From Pseudomonadota bacterium (lineage in GTDB: Bacteria; Pseudomonadota; Gammaproteobacteria; Steroidobacterales; Steroidobacteraceae), in NCBI GenBank assembly GCA_025356075.1, contig JANXUT010000053.1, positions 186,001-250,000 on the forward strand: a stretch of 64,000 bases of DNA. Direction: 5' to 3'. A model generated the notes under the pieces. The model worked only from the letters and a program-made list of their open reading frames with translations. It did no database searches and was not told the origin of the DNA. The translations under genes were made by a program, and so were the position numbers. Each line of letters starts with the position of its first letter. The first letter of the stretch is position 1. Of this stretch, positions 28,374 to 38,089 are shown one piece after another.

Positions 28374-29593
28374 CAGTGACGGCCGGCGCGCGCGGTGGCG
28401 TCTCGACGCGAATCGTCCGCATGCAGGACGTCGCGCTCACCGGCAAGCGCGTGCTGATCCGCGAGGACCTCAATGTCCCGATCAAGGACGGACACGTGAC
28501 CAGCGATGCCAGGATCCGCGCGGCGCTGCCGACGATCCGCCTGGCGCTGGCCGCCGGCGCGCGCGTCATGGTCATGTCGCACCTCGGCCGGCCGGAGGAG
28601 GGGACCGCGAGCGCCGAGTTCTCGCTCGCGCCGGTTGCGGCGCGGCTCTCGGAACTGCTCGGCCGCAAGGTGCCTCTCGTCAAGGACTGGCTCGGCGGCG
28701 TCACCGTCGAGCCTGGCGAGGCGGTGCTGCTCGAGAACGTCCGCTTCAACAAGGGCGAGAAGAAGGATGCCGAGCCGCTGGCCCGGCAGATGGCTGGGTT
28801 GTGCGACGTGTTCGTGATGGACGCGTTCGGCACGGCCCACCGCGCCGAGGCGAGCACGCACGGCGTCGCCAAGTACGCGGCGATCGCCTGCGCGGGGCCG
28901 CTGCTCGTCAATGAACTCGTCGCGCTCGACACCGCGCTCGATGCGCCGAAGCGCCCGCTCGTTGCGATCGTCGCGGGCTCCAAGGTCTCGACCAAGCTCA
29001 CGGTGCTCGAGTCGCTGCTCGCGAAGGTCGACCGCCTCATCGTCGGTGGCGGCATCGCCAACACGTTCCTGCTCGCGCAGGGCAAGCCGATCGGCAAGAG
29101 CCTCGCGGAGCCCGACATGGTCGATATCGCGAATCGCCTGCTGGCCCAATCGGGCGCCAAGGGCGTCGAGATCCCGCTGCCGACCGACGTCGTGGTCGCC
29201 AAGGAGTTCTCCTCGAAGGCCGAGGCCGACGTCAAGGCGGTCGCGGATGTCGCCGCCGACGAGATGATCCTCGATATAGGCCCCGACACCGCCGAGCGGC
29301 TGGCGCAGATCGTCGGTGAGGCTGGCACGATCGTCTGGAACGGACCAGTGGGCGTCTTTGAGTTCGACCAGTTCGGCGAGGGCACCCGCGTGCTCGCGAC
29401 CGCCATCGCGCGGTCCAAGGCGTTCTCGATCGCCGGCGGCGGCGATACGCTCGCCGCGATCGAAAAGTACGGCGTCGAGGACGGCATCTCCTACATATCC
29501 ACCGGTGGCGGCGCGTTCCTCGAGTTCGTCGAGGGCAAGGAGCTGCCGGCAGTCGTCATGCTCGAGGCACGGGCGAAGGAGTCGCGGTCATGA
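28370..29593 (+). CDS. pgk: Phosphoglycerate kinase
   Basis: Makes ATP and 3-phosphoglycerate from 1,3-bisphosphoglycerate. The GTG at 28370 overlaps the gap stop codon and has a GGAG site nine bases before it, giving 407 aa; an internal ATG at 28421 ([11 protein letters not shown]) would give 390 aa, closer to E. coli (387). I report the earlier start but the later one is possible. Diagnostic parts are [31 protein letters not shown], the [16 protein letters not shown]-like block, [13 protein letters not shown] and the C-terminal [14 protein letters not shown]. Translation is probably coupled to gap and pyk. Confidence 0.97.
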   Translation: MTVTAGARGGVSTRIVRMQDVALTGKRVLIREDLNVPIKDGHVTSDARIRAALPTIRLALAAGARVMVMSHLGRPEEGTASAEFSLAPVAARLSELLGRKVPLVKDWLGGVTVEPGEAVLLENVRFNKGEKKDAEPLARQMAGLCDVFVMDAFGTAHRAEASTHGVAKYAAIACAGPLLVNELVALDTALDAPKRPLVAIVAGSKVSTKLTVLESLLAKVDRLIVGGGIANTFLLAQGKPIGKSLAEPDMVDIANRLLAQSGAKGVEIPLPTDVVVAKEFSSKAEADVKAVADVAADEMILDIGPDTAERLAQIVGEAGTIVWNGPVGVFEFDQFGEGTRVLATAIARSKAFSIAGGGDTLAAIEKYGVEDGISYISTGGGAFLEFVEGKELPAVVMLEARAKESRS

Positions 29594-31041
29594 CCGAGAT
29601 CATCCGCATGCCGCGCCGTACCAAGATCGTCGCGACGCTTGGGCCCGCGACCGACGATCCGCGCGTGCTAGCCGACCTCATGCGCGCCGGCGCCGACGTC
29701 GTGCGCGTCAATTTCTCGCACGGCAAGTTCGAGGATCATGCGCGGCGCGTAGCGCTGGTGCGCGACACCGCGCTCAGCGTCGGTCGCTACGTCAGCATCC
29801 TCGGCGACCTGTCGGGCCCGAAGATCCGCGTCGAGCGCTTCGTCAACGGCAAGGTCAATCTCGAGGAAGGCGCCGAGTTCACGCTCGATGTGGCGCTCGA
29901 CCCGGCTGCCGGCACGATCGAGGTGGTCGGCTGCGCCTACAAGGACCTGCCGCGCGACGTGCACGAGGGCGACACGCTGCTCCTCAACGACGGCCTGATC
30001 GTGCTCGAGGTGCTTGGCGTCGAGGGCCCGCGGGTGCGCACCCGGGTCGTCGTCGGCGGCGAGCTCTCCAACAACAAGGGACTCAACCGCCGTGGCGGCG
30101 GGCTGTCGGCCGGGGCGCTCACCGACAAGGACCGCGAGGACATCCGCATCGCGGCGCGCCTCGAGGTCGACTACCTCGCGGTCTCGTTCCCGCGCAGCGC
30201 CGAGGACATGCACGAGGCACGGCAGCTGTTGCGCGCCGCCGGCGGCAACGCCCGGACGGTCGCCAAGATCGAGCGCGCCGAGGCGATCCGCCATCTCGAT
30301 GAGATCGTCGCGGCGAGCGATGCGGTGATGGTCGCGCGCGGCGATCTTGGCGTCGAGGTCGGCTACGCGGAGCTCACCGGCCTGCAGAAGCGGATCATCT
30401 CGACCGCGCGCCACCACTTCAAGGTCGTCATCACGGCGACGCAGATGATGGAGTCGATGATCCTGAACCCGGTGCCGACCCGCGCCGAGGTGTCGGACGT
30501 TGCCAACGCCGTCCTCGATGGCACCGATGCGGTGATGCTCTCGGCCGAAAGCGCCGTCGGCAAGTACCCGATCAAGGCGGTCGAGGCGATGGCGCAGGTC
30601 ACGATGGGCGCCGAGAAGTACCAGTTCGAACGCGGCACGCGCGCGCGCGAGCGGGTCGACATCACCTTCACCGCGACCGACGAGGCGATCGCGATGGCGG
30701 TCATGTACACCGCCAACCACATGGACGTGAAGGCGATCGTCACGCTGACGGAGTCCGGCTCCACCGCGCTTTGGATGTCGCGCATCCGCTCCGACATCCC
30801 GATCTACGCGTTCACGCGCCACGAGGTCACGCGGCGGCGCGTGACGCTGTACCGCGGGGTCTACCCGGTCGCCTTCGACGTCACGCACACGGACCCGGAG
30901 ATACTCTTCCCGTCGATATTCCACCTCTTGGTCGAGCTTGGGCTCTGCGCGGTGGGCGATCGGATCATTGTCACGAAGGGCGAACTCACCGGCGTCCAGG
31001 GCGGCACCAACTCGATGAAGATCCTCGAGGTCCGCCTGTAG
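29590..31041 (+). CDS. pyk: Pyruvate kinase
   Basis: Final glycolytic step: phosphoenolpyruvate + ADP to pyruvate + ATP. 483 aa, ATGA overlap with pgk. Catalytic signs are [39 protein letters not shown], the [16 protein letters not shown] and [16 protein letters not shown] metal-binding segment, ATQMMESMI and [20 protein letters not shown]-terminal domain (about 350-483) completes the fold. It ends the glycolytic run; no fructose-bisphosphate aldolase gene follows. No fba is present in the window. Confidence 0.97.
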   Translation: MTEIIRMPRRTKIVATLGPATDDPRVLADLMRAGADVVRVNFSHGKFEDHARRVALVRDTALSVGRYVSILGDLSGPKIRVERFVNGKVNLEEGAEFTLDVALDPAAGTIEVVGCAYKDLPRDVHEGDTLLLNDGLIVLEVLGVEGPRVRTRVVVGGELSNNKGLNRRGGGLSAGALTDKDREDIRIAARLEVDYLAVSFPRSAEDMHEARQLLRAAGGNARTVAKIERAEAIRHLDEIVAASDAVMVARGDLGVEVGYAELTGLQKRIISTARHHFKVVITATQMMESMILNPVPTRAEVSDVANAVLDGTDAVMLSAESAVGKYPIKAVEAMAQVTMGAEKYQFERGTRARERVDITFTATDEAIAMAVMYTANHMDVKAIVTLTESGSTALWMSRIRSDIPIYAFTRHEVTRRRVTLYRGVYPVAFDVTHTDPEILFPSIFHLLVELGLCAVGDRIIVTKGELTGVQGGTNSMKILEVRL

Positions 31042-31132
31042 CGATGCCGAGCCGGGCGCGGCCCGTCGCGCCGACTTGCCAGCGCCGGGACGAGCGGCGA
31101 GGATTGCAGCCCAGAGCGTGAGGACGGGATCC

Positions 31133-33517
31133 ATGCAGAAGCTGTTGCTGCGCACTGGCGTCGGGCTGCTGCTCGCGATGCTGGTGCTCGCCGCGCTCGG
31201 CTGGTTCAGCTTCCGCCAGAGCCTGCCGGTCCTCGACGGCGATACCGCGGCGAGGGGGCTCACCTCGCGGGTCACCATCGAGCGCGATGCCAGGGGCGCC
31301 GCGACGATCAGCGGCCGGCAGCGTGACGACGTCGCCTACGCGCTCGGCTTCGTGCACGCGCAGGACCGGCTCTTCCAGATGGACCTCCTCAGGCGCGCGA
31401 GTGCCGGGGAGCTCTCCGCGCTCCTCGGAGCCGGCACGCTCTCGACCGACCGCGAGCTTCGCGTCCACCGCTTCCGGGCCGTCGCGCATGCGGCCGTCGC
31501 GGCCGCGGCACCCGCCGAGCGCGCGCTCCTCGAGGCGTACGCGGCGGGTGTCAACGCGGGTGCAGCCGGCCTGCGGGCGCGCCCGTTCGAGTACCTGCTG
31601 CTGCGCGCGAGCCCCGAACGCTGGCAGCCGGAGGACTCGGTGCTGGTGGTGCTGACGATGTTCCTGCAGCTGCAGGAAGCGGACGGGCACCGCAAGCTCG
31701 AGCGCGGTCTCATCAACGCGGCGCTGCCGGCCGCGGCCGCCGCGTTCGTCTACGCCGATGCCGTCGACTGGGACGCCGCGCTCGATGGCAGCCACCGGCC
31801 CGCGCCGGTCGTGCCGGCGGCCGCCGACTACGATCTTCGCAGCCTCGGTAACCTCGATTTCCGGCCGCCCGATCGCGGCGATCGCTCGCGCTCCGCCGCC
31901 GGCAGCAACAACTGGGCGCTGTCCGGCAAGCGCACCGCGAGCGGCGCCGCGCTAATCGCCAATGACATGCACCTCGGCATCCGCGTGCCCAACACCTGGT
32001 ACCGGGCGCGCCTGAAGGTCGAGGGCGGCGGCGGCACATCCGTCGACATCACCGGCGTTACGCTCCCCGGCACGCCCGCCGTCGTCGCCGGCAGCAACGG
32101 CCACGTCGCGTGGGGCTTCACTAACAGCTATGGCGACTACGAGGACCTCGTCGTCGCGGTGCCGGATCCGGCGGCGAAGGATCGCTACCTCAGCGCCGCG
32201 GGATCGCAGGCGTTCACGCACGTCGCCGAGCGGATCCTGGTCAAGGGCGGCCAGGCGGTCGACCTCGACGTGGTCGGCACCGAGTGGGGCCCGGTGATCG
32301 GGCGCGATGCGAGTGGCCGCGCGCTCGTCCTCGAGTGGACCGCGCACGATCCGGCGGCGATCAACCTCGCGCTGGTCGGCCTTGAGTCGGCCGACTCGGT
32401 CGAGGCGGCGCTCGGGATCGCCGCGCGCTGCGGCATCCCGGCACAGAACTTCGTGGTCGGCGACTCCGCCGGCCACATCGGCTGGACGATCGCGGGGCAG
32501 ATCCCGCGGCGGCCGCCCGGGGATCCGAGCGCGCCGCGCCTCTCGACTGACACCGCGGTCGGCTTCACGGGGTGGCTCGCGCCCGAGGATCATCCGCGCA
32601 TCGTCGACCCCGAGGCCGGGCAGATCCAGACCGCCAACGCGCGCGTAGTCGGCGGCGCCGCGCTCGCGCTCATCGGCGATGGCGGCTACGACCGCGGCGT
32701 GCGCGCGAGTCGCATCGCCGCCGATCTCGCCGCGCACGGCAACCGGCAGACGCCGCGCGACATGCTCGCCGTGCAGCTCGATGACTCGGCCGTGTTTCTC
32801 GAGCGCTGGCGGGCGCGGCTCGTCGCGCTCCTCGATGCGGCGGCGATCCAGGGCCACACACGCCGCGCCGAACTCAAGGCTGCGCTCGAGGGCTGGCACG
32901 GCCACGCGGCGATCGAGGATGTCGGCTACCGGCTGGTGCGGGCGTTCCGCGCCGAGGTGGAGCGGCGCGTCTTCTACGCGATGATCGCGCCGGCGCGCGC
33001 GCAGAACCCCGCGTTTCGCTTCGCGCCGCCGGCCTCGTTCGAGGGGCCGCTGTGGCTCCTGCTCGAGACGGAGCCCGCGCACCTCGTGCCGCCGGATTCG
33101 GCGAGCTGGCGCGACTTCGAGCTCGTGGCGGCCGACGCCGCGCTCGCGGCGCTCGACGCGCCGTGCCCGAAGCTCGCCGAGTGCAGCTGGGGCCGCGCGA
33201 ACGTCGTGCGCATCCGCCACCCGCTGTCGCCGGCGCTGCCCGGGCTCGGCGCGCTCATCGACATGCCGGTCGAGTCGCTGCCGGGGGACCAGGACATGCC
33301 ACGGGTCATGGCGTCCAGCTTCGGCGCCTCCGAACGCTTTGGCGTGTCGCCGGGCCACGAGAGCGAAGCGTACTTCCACATGCCGGGCGGCCAGAGTGGC
33401 CACCCGCTGTCGCCGTACTACAAGTCCGACTTCGCGGCCTGGGCCAACGGCGAGCCGACGCCGTTCCTGCCCGGCGCCGCCGAGCACACGCTGACGCTGG
33501 TGCCGGCATCCCACTGA
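31133..33517 (+). CDS. Penicillin acylase family N-terminal nucleophile amidohydrolase
   Basis: Periplasmic amidase precursor, related to penicillin G acylase and the acyl-homoserine-lactone acylases PvdQ/QuiP. 794 aa from the ATG at 31133, with GAGG eight bases before. N-terminal helix (LLLRTGVGLLLAMLVLAALG) is a signal or anchor; the alpha chain follows (VTIERDARGAATI, AYALGFVHAQDRLFQMDLLRR). The autoprocessing site is GSNNWALSG: Ser258 becomes the beta-chain nucleophile. NDMHLGIRVPNTWY and NGHVAWGFTNS are typical. Actual substrate (lactam, fatty-acyl or lactone amide) cannot be told. A second exported amide hydrolase lies 12 bases downstream. Confidence 0.93.
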   Translation: MQKLLLRTGVGLLLAMLVLAALGWFSFRQSLPVLDGDTAARGLTSRVTIERDARGAATISGRQRDDVAYALGFVHAQDRLFQMDLLRRASAGELSALLGAGTLSTDRELRVHRFRAVAHAAVAAAAPAERALLEAYAAGVNAGAAGLRARPFEYLLLRASPERWQPEDSVLVVLTMFLQLQEADGHRKLERGLINAALPAAAAAFVYADAVDWDAALDGSHRPAPVVPAAADYDLRSLGNLDFRPPDRGDRSRSAAGSNNWALSGKRTASGAALIANDMHLGIRVPNTWYRARLKVEGGGGTSVDITGVTLPGTPAVVAGSNGHVAWGFTNSYGDYEDLVVAVPDPAAKDRYLSAAGSQAFTHVAERILVKGGQAVDLDVVGTEWGPVIGRDASGRALVLEWTAHDPAAINLALVGLESADSVEAALGIAARCGIPAQNFVVGDSAGHIGWTIAGQIPRRPPGDPSAPRLSTDTAVGFTGWLAPEDHPRIVDPEAGQIQTANARVVGGAALALIGDGGYDRGVRASRIAADLAAHGNRQTPRDMLAVQLDDSAVFLERWRARLVALLDAAAIQGHTRRAELKAALEGWHGHAAIEDVGYRLVRAFRAEVERRVFYAMIAPARAQNPAFRFAPPASFEGPLWLLLETEPAHLVPPDSASWRDFELVAADAALAALDAPCPKLAECSWGRANVVRIRHPLSPALPGLGALIDMPVESLPGDQDMPRVMASSFGASERFGVSPGHESEAYFHMPGGQSGHPLSPYYKSDFAAWANGEPTPFLPGAAEHTLTLVPASH

Positions 33518-33528
33518 CCGGAGCTTCC

Positions 33529-35262
33529 ATGCAACGCCTTTCCCGCCTCGTACTCTTGGCCGCGTGCGCCTGTGCGTTGCCAACTGCCCTTCAGGCCGCG
33601 ACAGCCGAGCACGATGTCGTGATCCGCCACGGCACGCTCTACGACGGCTCCGGCGGCGCCGGCGGTCCCGGCGAAGTCGCGATCGACGGCGACCGGATCG
33701 TCTACGTGGGTCCGCACGCGCCCGGCCACGGCAAGCTGGAGATCGACGCGACGGGCAAGGCGGTCGCGCCCGGCTTCATCAACATGCTCGCCCATCCGGA
33801 GGAGACGCTCATCGCCGACGGCCGCGCGCTCAGCGACATCGCGCAGGGCGTCACGCTTGAGGTGCTCGGCGAGGACACGATGGGGCCGCTGAATGCCCGC
33901 ATGCGCGAGCTCGGGCTTGAACGGCAGTCGGACATCCACTATCCCATCGACTGGACCACGCTCGGTGGCTACCTGCAGATGCTCGAGCGGCGCGGCATCG
34001 CGCCCAACGTTGCCTCGACGGTGGGCGGGGCGACGGTGAGGACCTACGTGCTCGGCGAGCGCGACGTGCAGCCGACGCCCGAGCAGCTCGCCGAGATGCG
34101 CGGCCTCGTGCATACGGCGATGGAGGAGGGCGCGCTCGGACTGTCGACCGCGCTCATCTATAGCCCGGGCTCCTATGCGAAAACGCCAGAGATCGCCGCG
34201 CTCGCCGGCGAGTCGGCGCGCTGCGGCGGGATCTACATCAGCCACATGCGCAGCGAGGGTGACCGGCTGCTGGAAGGCGTCGAGGAACTCGTCGAGATCG
34301 CGCGCCTGTCGGGCGCGCCGGCCGAGATCTACCACCTGAAGGCCTCCGGGAAGCCCAACTGGGGCAAGCTCGATGCACTCATCGAGCGCGTCAACCGCGC
34401 TCGCGCCGACGGCATCCGCATCACGGCCGACATGTACACCTACACCGCCGGCGCCACCGGCCTGGACGCCGCGATGCCGCCGTGGGTGCAGGACGGCGGG
34501 CTCGAGGCGTGGATCCAGCACCTCAAGGACCCGGCCACGCGCGCCCGCGTGATCGCCGAGATGCGAAACCCGGCGCCCGCCTGGGAGAACCTGGCGCTGC
34601 GCGCCGGGCCCGAGGGCACGCTGTTGCTCGCGTTCAAGAACCCCGCGCTCAAGCCGCTCACCGGCCGCACGCTCGCCGCCGTCGCGGCGGAGCGGCACGA
34701 AAGCCCCGAGGACGCGGCGATCGACCTCGTCATCGAGGATGGCACGCGGGTCGGCGTCGCCTACTTCCTGATGTCGGAGGACAACGTGCGGCGCGAGACG
34801 GCGCTGCCTTGGGTCAGCTTCGGCTCCGATGAGGGAGCGCCGGCGCCCGAGGGCGTGTTCCTCGAATCCAACAACCACCCGCGCGCCTACGGCAACTTCG
34901 CGCGGTTGCTCGGCCGCTACGTGCACGAGGAGCATGCGCTGTCCCTGCCGGAGGCGATCCGCAAGCTGAGCGCGTTGCCGGCGGCGAACCTGTCGCTCGA
35001 TGATCGCGGCCTCCTGAAGGCGGGGTACGTCGCCGACGTCGTCGTGTTTGATCCCGCGACGATCGCCGACCATGCGACCTACGAGAAGCCGCACCAGCTC
35101 GCGACCGGCGTCAGCGAGGTGCTCGTCAACGGGCGGCTCGCGCTCGCGGGTGGTTCGCCGACCGGGGCCGCGACGGGGCGCGTCGTGCGCGGCCGCGCCT
35201 GGACGGGCCGGCCGGGCGGCGGCTGCCGCGCCTCGAGCCGCGACTGGCGCTGGAGCCGCTGA
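33529..35262 (+). CDS. N-acyl-D-amino-acid deacylase family amidohydrolase, exported
   Basis: 577 aa with a signal peptide (residues 1-23, ending ALQA). Amidohydrolase superfamily barrel with the D-aminoacylase layout: HDVVIRHGTLYDGSG start, ISHMRSEG and IYHLKASGKPNWGK (histidine metal ligands and the lysine) and GSDEGAPAPEG (catalytic aspartate) near the C-terminus, then the D-aminoacylase-type C-terminal strand domain. The usual metal-site HxH is not seen: at that place it reads PGFINMLAH, so the first histidine is Leu87. Close relatives with a similar change exist, so this may be a subgroup rather than a broken enzyme. It follows the acylase gene by 12 bases and probably shares its operon. 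Confidence 0.9.
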   Translation: MQRLSRLVLLAACACALPTALQAATAEHDVVIRHGTLYDGSGGAGGPGEVAIDGDRIVYVGPHAPGHGKLEIDATGKAVAPGFINMLAHPEETLIADGRALSDIAQGVTLEVLGEDTMGPLNARMRELGLERQSDIHYPIDWTTLGGYLQMLERRGIAPNVASTVGGATVRTYVLGERDVQPTPEQLAEMRGLVHTAMEEGALGLSTALIYSPGSYAKTPEIAALAGESARCGGIYISHMRSEGDRLLEGVEELVEIARLSGAPAEIYHLKASGKPNWGKLDALIERVNRARADGIRITADMYTYTAGATGLDAAMPPWVQDGGLEAWIQHLKDPATRARVIAEMRNPAPAWENLALRAGPEGTLLLAFKNPALKPLTGRTLAAVAAERHESPEDAAIDLVIEDGTRVGVAYFLMSEDNVRRETALPWVSFGSDEGAPAPEGVFLESNNHPRAYGNFARLLGRYVHEEHALSLPEAIRKLSALPAANLSLDDRGLLKAGYVADVVVFDPATIADHATYEKPHQLATGVSEVLVNGRLALAGGSPTGAATGRVVRGRAWTGRPGGGCRASSRDWRWSR

Positions 35263-35335
35263 ACAGTGCGTCCGCGGCCACCGGGCGCCCCCGCTGCCGT
35301 ACGATGGCGGCTACTTTCCGCCGAGGCCCGCTGAC

Positions 35336-36190
35336 ATGACCGTGACCCGATTCGCCAGCACCGACAGCTACGTCGCGACGCCCGACCTCACGATGGCGGT
35401 CAACGCCTCGGTGACGCTGGCGCGGCCGCTCCTCATCAAGGGCGAGCCCGGCACCGGCAAGACGCAGCTCGCCGAGGAAGTCGCTCGCTCGCTCGGCAAG
35501 CCGCTGCTCGAGTGGCACATCAAGTCGACCACCAAAGCGCAGCAGGGGCTCTACGAGTACGACGCCGTGTCGCGGCTCAGGGACTCGCAGCTCGGCGACG
35601 CGCGCGTGAAGGACATCGGCAACTACATCGTCAAGGGCCGCCTGTGGGAGGCATTCAGCTGCGACGTCCAGCCGGTGCTGCTGATCGACGAGATCGACAA
35701 GGCCGACATCGAGTTTCCGAACGACCTGCTGCGCGAGCTCGACCGCATGGAGTTCTACGTCTACGAGACGCGCGAGCTCGTGAAGGCGCGGCACCGGCCG
35801 ATCATCCTCATCACCAGCAACAACGAGAAGGAGCTGCCGGATGCCTTCCTCAGGCGCTGCTTCTTCCACTACATCCGCTTCCCCGACGCCGAGACCATGC
35901 GCCGCATCATCGAGGTGCACTACCCGCGCCTGAAGCCGGAGCTCCTGAAGGAAGCGCTCGAGTCGTTCTACAACCTGCGCGAGGTCCCGGGCCTCAAGAA
36001 GAAGCCCTCGACGTCCGAGCTCCTCGACTGGCTGAAGCTGCTGCTCGCCGAGGACATTCCGCCGGAGGCACTGCGCTCGACCGATGGCAAGGCCGCGATC
36101 CCGCCGCTCTACGGCGCGCTCCTCAAGAACGAGCAGGACGTGCACCTCTTCGAGCAGCTCGTGTTCATGAACCGGCGCAACGCCCGCTGA
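35336..36190 (+). CDS. MoxR-type AAA+ ATPase
   Basis: 284 aa chaperone-like ATPase. Walker A is GEPGTGKTQLAEEVA (about 40-54), Walker B is PVLLIDEIDKAD, followed by sensor 1 in ITSNNEKELPDAFLRRCFFHY with the arginine finger. The C-terminal helical lid is present. MoxR ATPases work with VWA-domain partners in cofactor or complex assembly; here the VWA gene follows ten bases downstream. ATG at 35336. The target of the pair is not given by neighbours. Confidence 0.95.
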   Translation: MTVTRFASTDSYVATPDLTMAVNASVTLARPLLIKGEPGTGKTQLAEEVARSLGKPLLEWHIKSTTKAQQGLYEYDAVSRLRDSQLGDARVKDIGNYIVKGRLWEAFSCDVQPVLLIDEIDKADIEFPNDLLRELDRMEFYVYETRELVKARHRPIILITSNNEKELPDAFLRRCFFHYIRFPDAETMRRIIEVHYPRLKPELLKEALESFYNLREVPGLKKKPSTSELLDWLKLLLAEDIPPEALRSTDGKAAIPPLYGALLKNEQDVHLFEQLVFMNRRNAR

Positions 36191-36199
36191 GGCTCGCCG

Positions 36200-37384
36200 G
36201 TGCTGGTCCGCTTCTTCCTGATGTTGCGCGCCGCGGGCGTGCCGGTTTCGCTGACGGAGTTCCTGGCGCTCCTTGAGGCGCTGAAGGCGCGGCTCGCGGC
36301 AGCCGATGTCGGTGAGTTCTACTTCCTCGCGCGCACCGTGCTCGTCAAGGACGAGCGCCACTACGACCGCTACGACCGCGTCTTCGGCGCCCACTTCAAG
36401 GGCGTCGAGACCGCCTTCCAGGCGGCCCTCGGCGCGACGCTGCCGGCGGAGTGGCTGAAGCGCCAGGCCGAACTCCTGCTCAGTCCCGAGGAACGCGCCC
36501 GCATCGCCGCGCTCGGCGGGCTCGATGCGCTGATGGAAGCGTTGAAGGCGCGGCTCGCCGAGCAGCGCGATCGCCATCAGGGGGGCAACAAGTGGATCGG
36601 CACCGCCGGCCGCTCGCCGTTCGGCGCCTACGGCCACAACCCGGAGGGGGTCCGCATCGGCCAGGATTCCGGGCGCGAGCGCAGCGCCGTCAAGGTGTGG
36701 GAGCAGCGCGAGTTCAGGAACCTCGACGACGGCGTCGAGATCGGCACGCGCAACATCAAGCTCGCGCTCAGGCGGCTCAGGCGATTCGCGCGCGAGGGCG
36801 CGGCGGAGGAGCTCGACTTGGGCGGCACCATCGATGCGACGGCGCGCAACGCCGGCTGGCTCGACCTAAAGCTCGTGCCGGAGCGGCACAACGCGGTGAA
36901 GGTGCTTCTCTTCCTCGATGTCGGCGGCTCGATGGACGGGCACGTGCGAGTCTGCGAGGAACTCTTCACCGCCGCGCGCAGCGAGTTCAAGCACCTCGAG
37001 TACTACTACTTCCACAACTTCCTCTACGAGACCGTCTGGAAGGACAACCGCCGCCGCCATGCCGAGCGGCTCTCGACGCTCGAACTCATGCGCACCTACG
37101 GGCCCGACTACCGGGCGGTGTTCGTCGGCGATGCGACGATGGGCCCGTACGAGATCGCCCAGCCGGGCGGCAGCATCGAGCACTGGAATGACGAGCCGGG
37201 GGCGGTGTGGCTCGAGCGCCTGAGGCGCGCCTACCCGAAGCACGTGTGGCTGAACCCCGAGCCCGAGGATCGCTGGGACTACGTGCCATCGATCGGTGTC
37301 GCGCGGGGGCTCCTCGAGGGCCGGATGTACCCGCTCACCCTCGGCGGCATCGACCGCGCGATGCGGGCGCTCAACGCCCGCTAG
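36200..37384 (+). CDS. VWA domain-containing protein (CoxE-like), MoxR partner
   Basis: 394 aa. N-terminal CoxE-like part (LVRFFLMLRAAGVPVSLTEFLALLEAL; YFLARTVLVKDERHYDRYDRVF) and a VWA domain at about 235-390. The MIDAS-like motif reads DVGGS at residue 240, with glycine in the usual first serine place (DxSxS). Later GDATMGPYE supplies the third metal-site residue. Start is GTG at 36200 with GAGG seven bases before. With the MoxR gene this is the conserved two-gene module that assists metal-center or complex assembly; a function cannot be assigned. Confidence 0.93.
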   Translation: MLVRFFLMLRAAGVPVSLTEFLALLEALKARLAAADVGEFYFLARTVLVKDERHYDRYDRVFGAHFKGVETAFQAALGATLPAEWLKRQAELLLSPEERARIAALGGLDALMEALKARLAEQRDRHQGGNKWIGTAGRSPFGAYGHNPEGVRIGQDSGRERSAVKVWEQREFRNLDDGVEIGTRNIKLALRRLRRFAREGAAEELDLGGTIDATARNAGWLDLKLVPERHNAVKVLLFLDVGGSMDGHVRVCEELFTAARSEFKHLEYYYFHNFLYETVWKDNRRRHAERLSTLELMRTYGPDYRAVFVGDATMGPYEIAQPGGSIEHWNDEPGAVWLERLRRAYPKHVWLNPEPEDRWDYVPSIGVARGLLEGRMYPLTLGGIDRAMRALNAR

Positions 37385-37394
37385 CCGGGCGTGC

Positions 37395-38000
37395 TCAGCC
37401 GGTGGCGGTGGCCGGGGTCGCAGGTGCCGCCGGCACCGCGGGCGTCGCGCCGGCGCCCAACGCCTTCAATTCCTTGAGCACGAACGCGGAGTGCCCCTTC
37501 GGATCGACCTTGGCGTAGTGGCGGGCGATGCGACCCTCCGGGTCGATGATGAACGTGTCGCGCTCGGCGAGCTCGAACACGCCGAGCATCCGCACGAGCA
37601 CGCCATAAGCCGCGGTCGTCTGCTTGCCGCTGTCGGCGAGGATCGGGAAGGGCAGCGAGTGCTTCTCCGCGAACTCCTTGTGCGAGGCGACGTCATCGAC
37701 GCTGACGCCGAGGAGCACCACGCCGAGCTTCTTGAACGCGAAGATGTTGTCGCGAAACTCGCACGCCTGGGTCGTGCAGCCAGGCGTCTGGTCCTTGGGG
37801 TAGAAGTAGAGCACGACCCATTGGCCGTGGTAGTCGGCGAGGCGGTGCCACGCGCCCTGCTGGTCCTGCAGGCGGAAGGCAGGCGCCGGCGCGCCGATCG
37901 CAGGCACCGCCGCGCGCGGCGCGCAGGCGGCGAGGAGCGCGAGGAGGAACGCGACGGCGAGCGCGGGCGGGCTCGGGAATCGCAAGCGTGGCGCGGGCAT
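37395..38000 (-). CDS. bcp: Bcp/PrxQ-type peroxiredoxin with lipoprotein signal
   Basis: Thiol peroxidase that reduces peroxides using thioredoxin-like donors. The catalytic core is typical: YFYPKDQTPGCTTQACEFRD with Cys75 as peroxidatic and Cys80 as resolving cysteine, then GVSVDDVASHKEFAEKHSLPFPIL. Unusually, the N-terminus (residues 1-26) has a hydrophobic stretch ending LLAAC, a good lipobox with Cys26, so the protein is predicted to be a lipoprotein at the envelope. E. coli Bcp is 156 aa and cytosolic; this is 201 aa. An internal GTG (VPAIGAPAP) could give a cytosolic form. A Pro/Ala/Thr-rich tail follows the domain. Confidence 0.92.
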   Translation of the reverse strand: MPAPRLRFPSPPALAVAFLLALLAACAPRAAVPAIGAPAPAFRLQDQQGAWHRLADYHGQWVVLYFYPKDQTPGCTTQACEFRDNIFAFKKLGVVLLGVSVDDVASHKEFAEKHSLPFPILADSGKQTTAAYGVLVRMLGVFELAERDTFIIDPEGRIARHYAKVDPKGHSAFVLKELKALGAGATPAVPAAPATPATATG

Positions 38001-38089
38001 CGGCTGTCTCCGGACGGGCGGCAGCGGGGACTTCGGGGGACCGGCCGCCGGCGGTCGCCAGCACCGATAGTACTGCCGCGCGGGGCATA

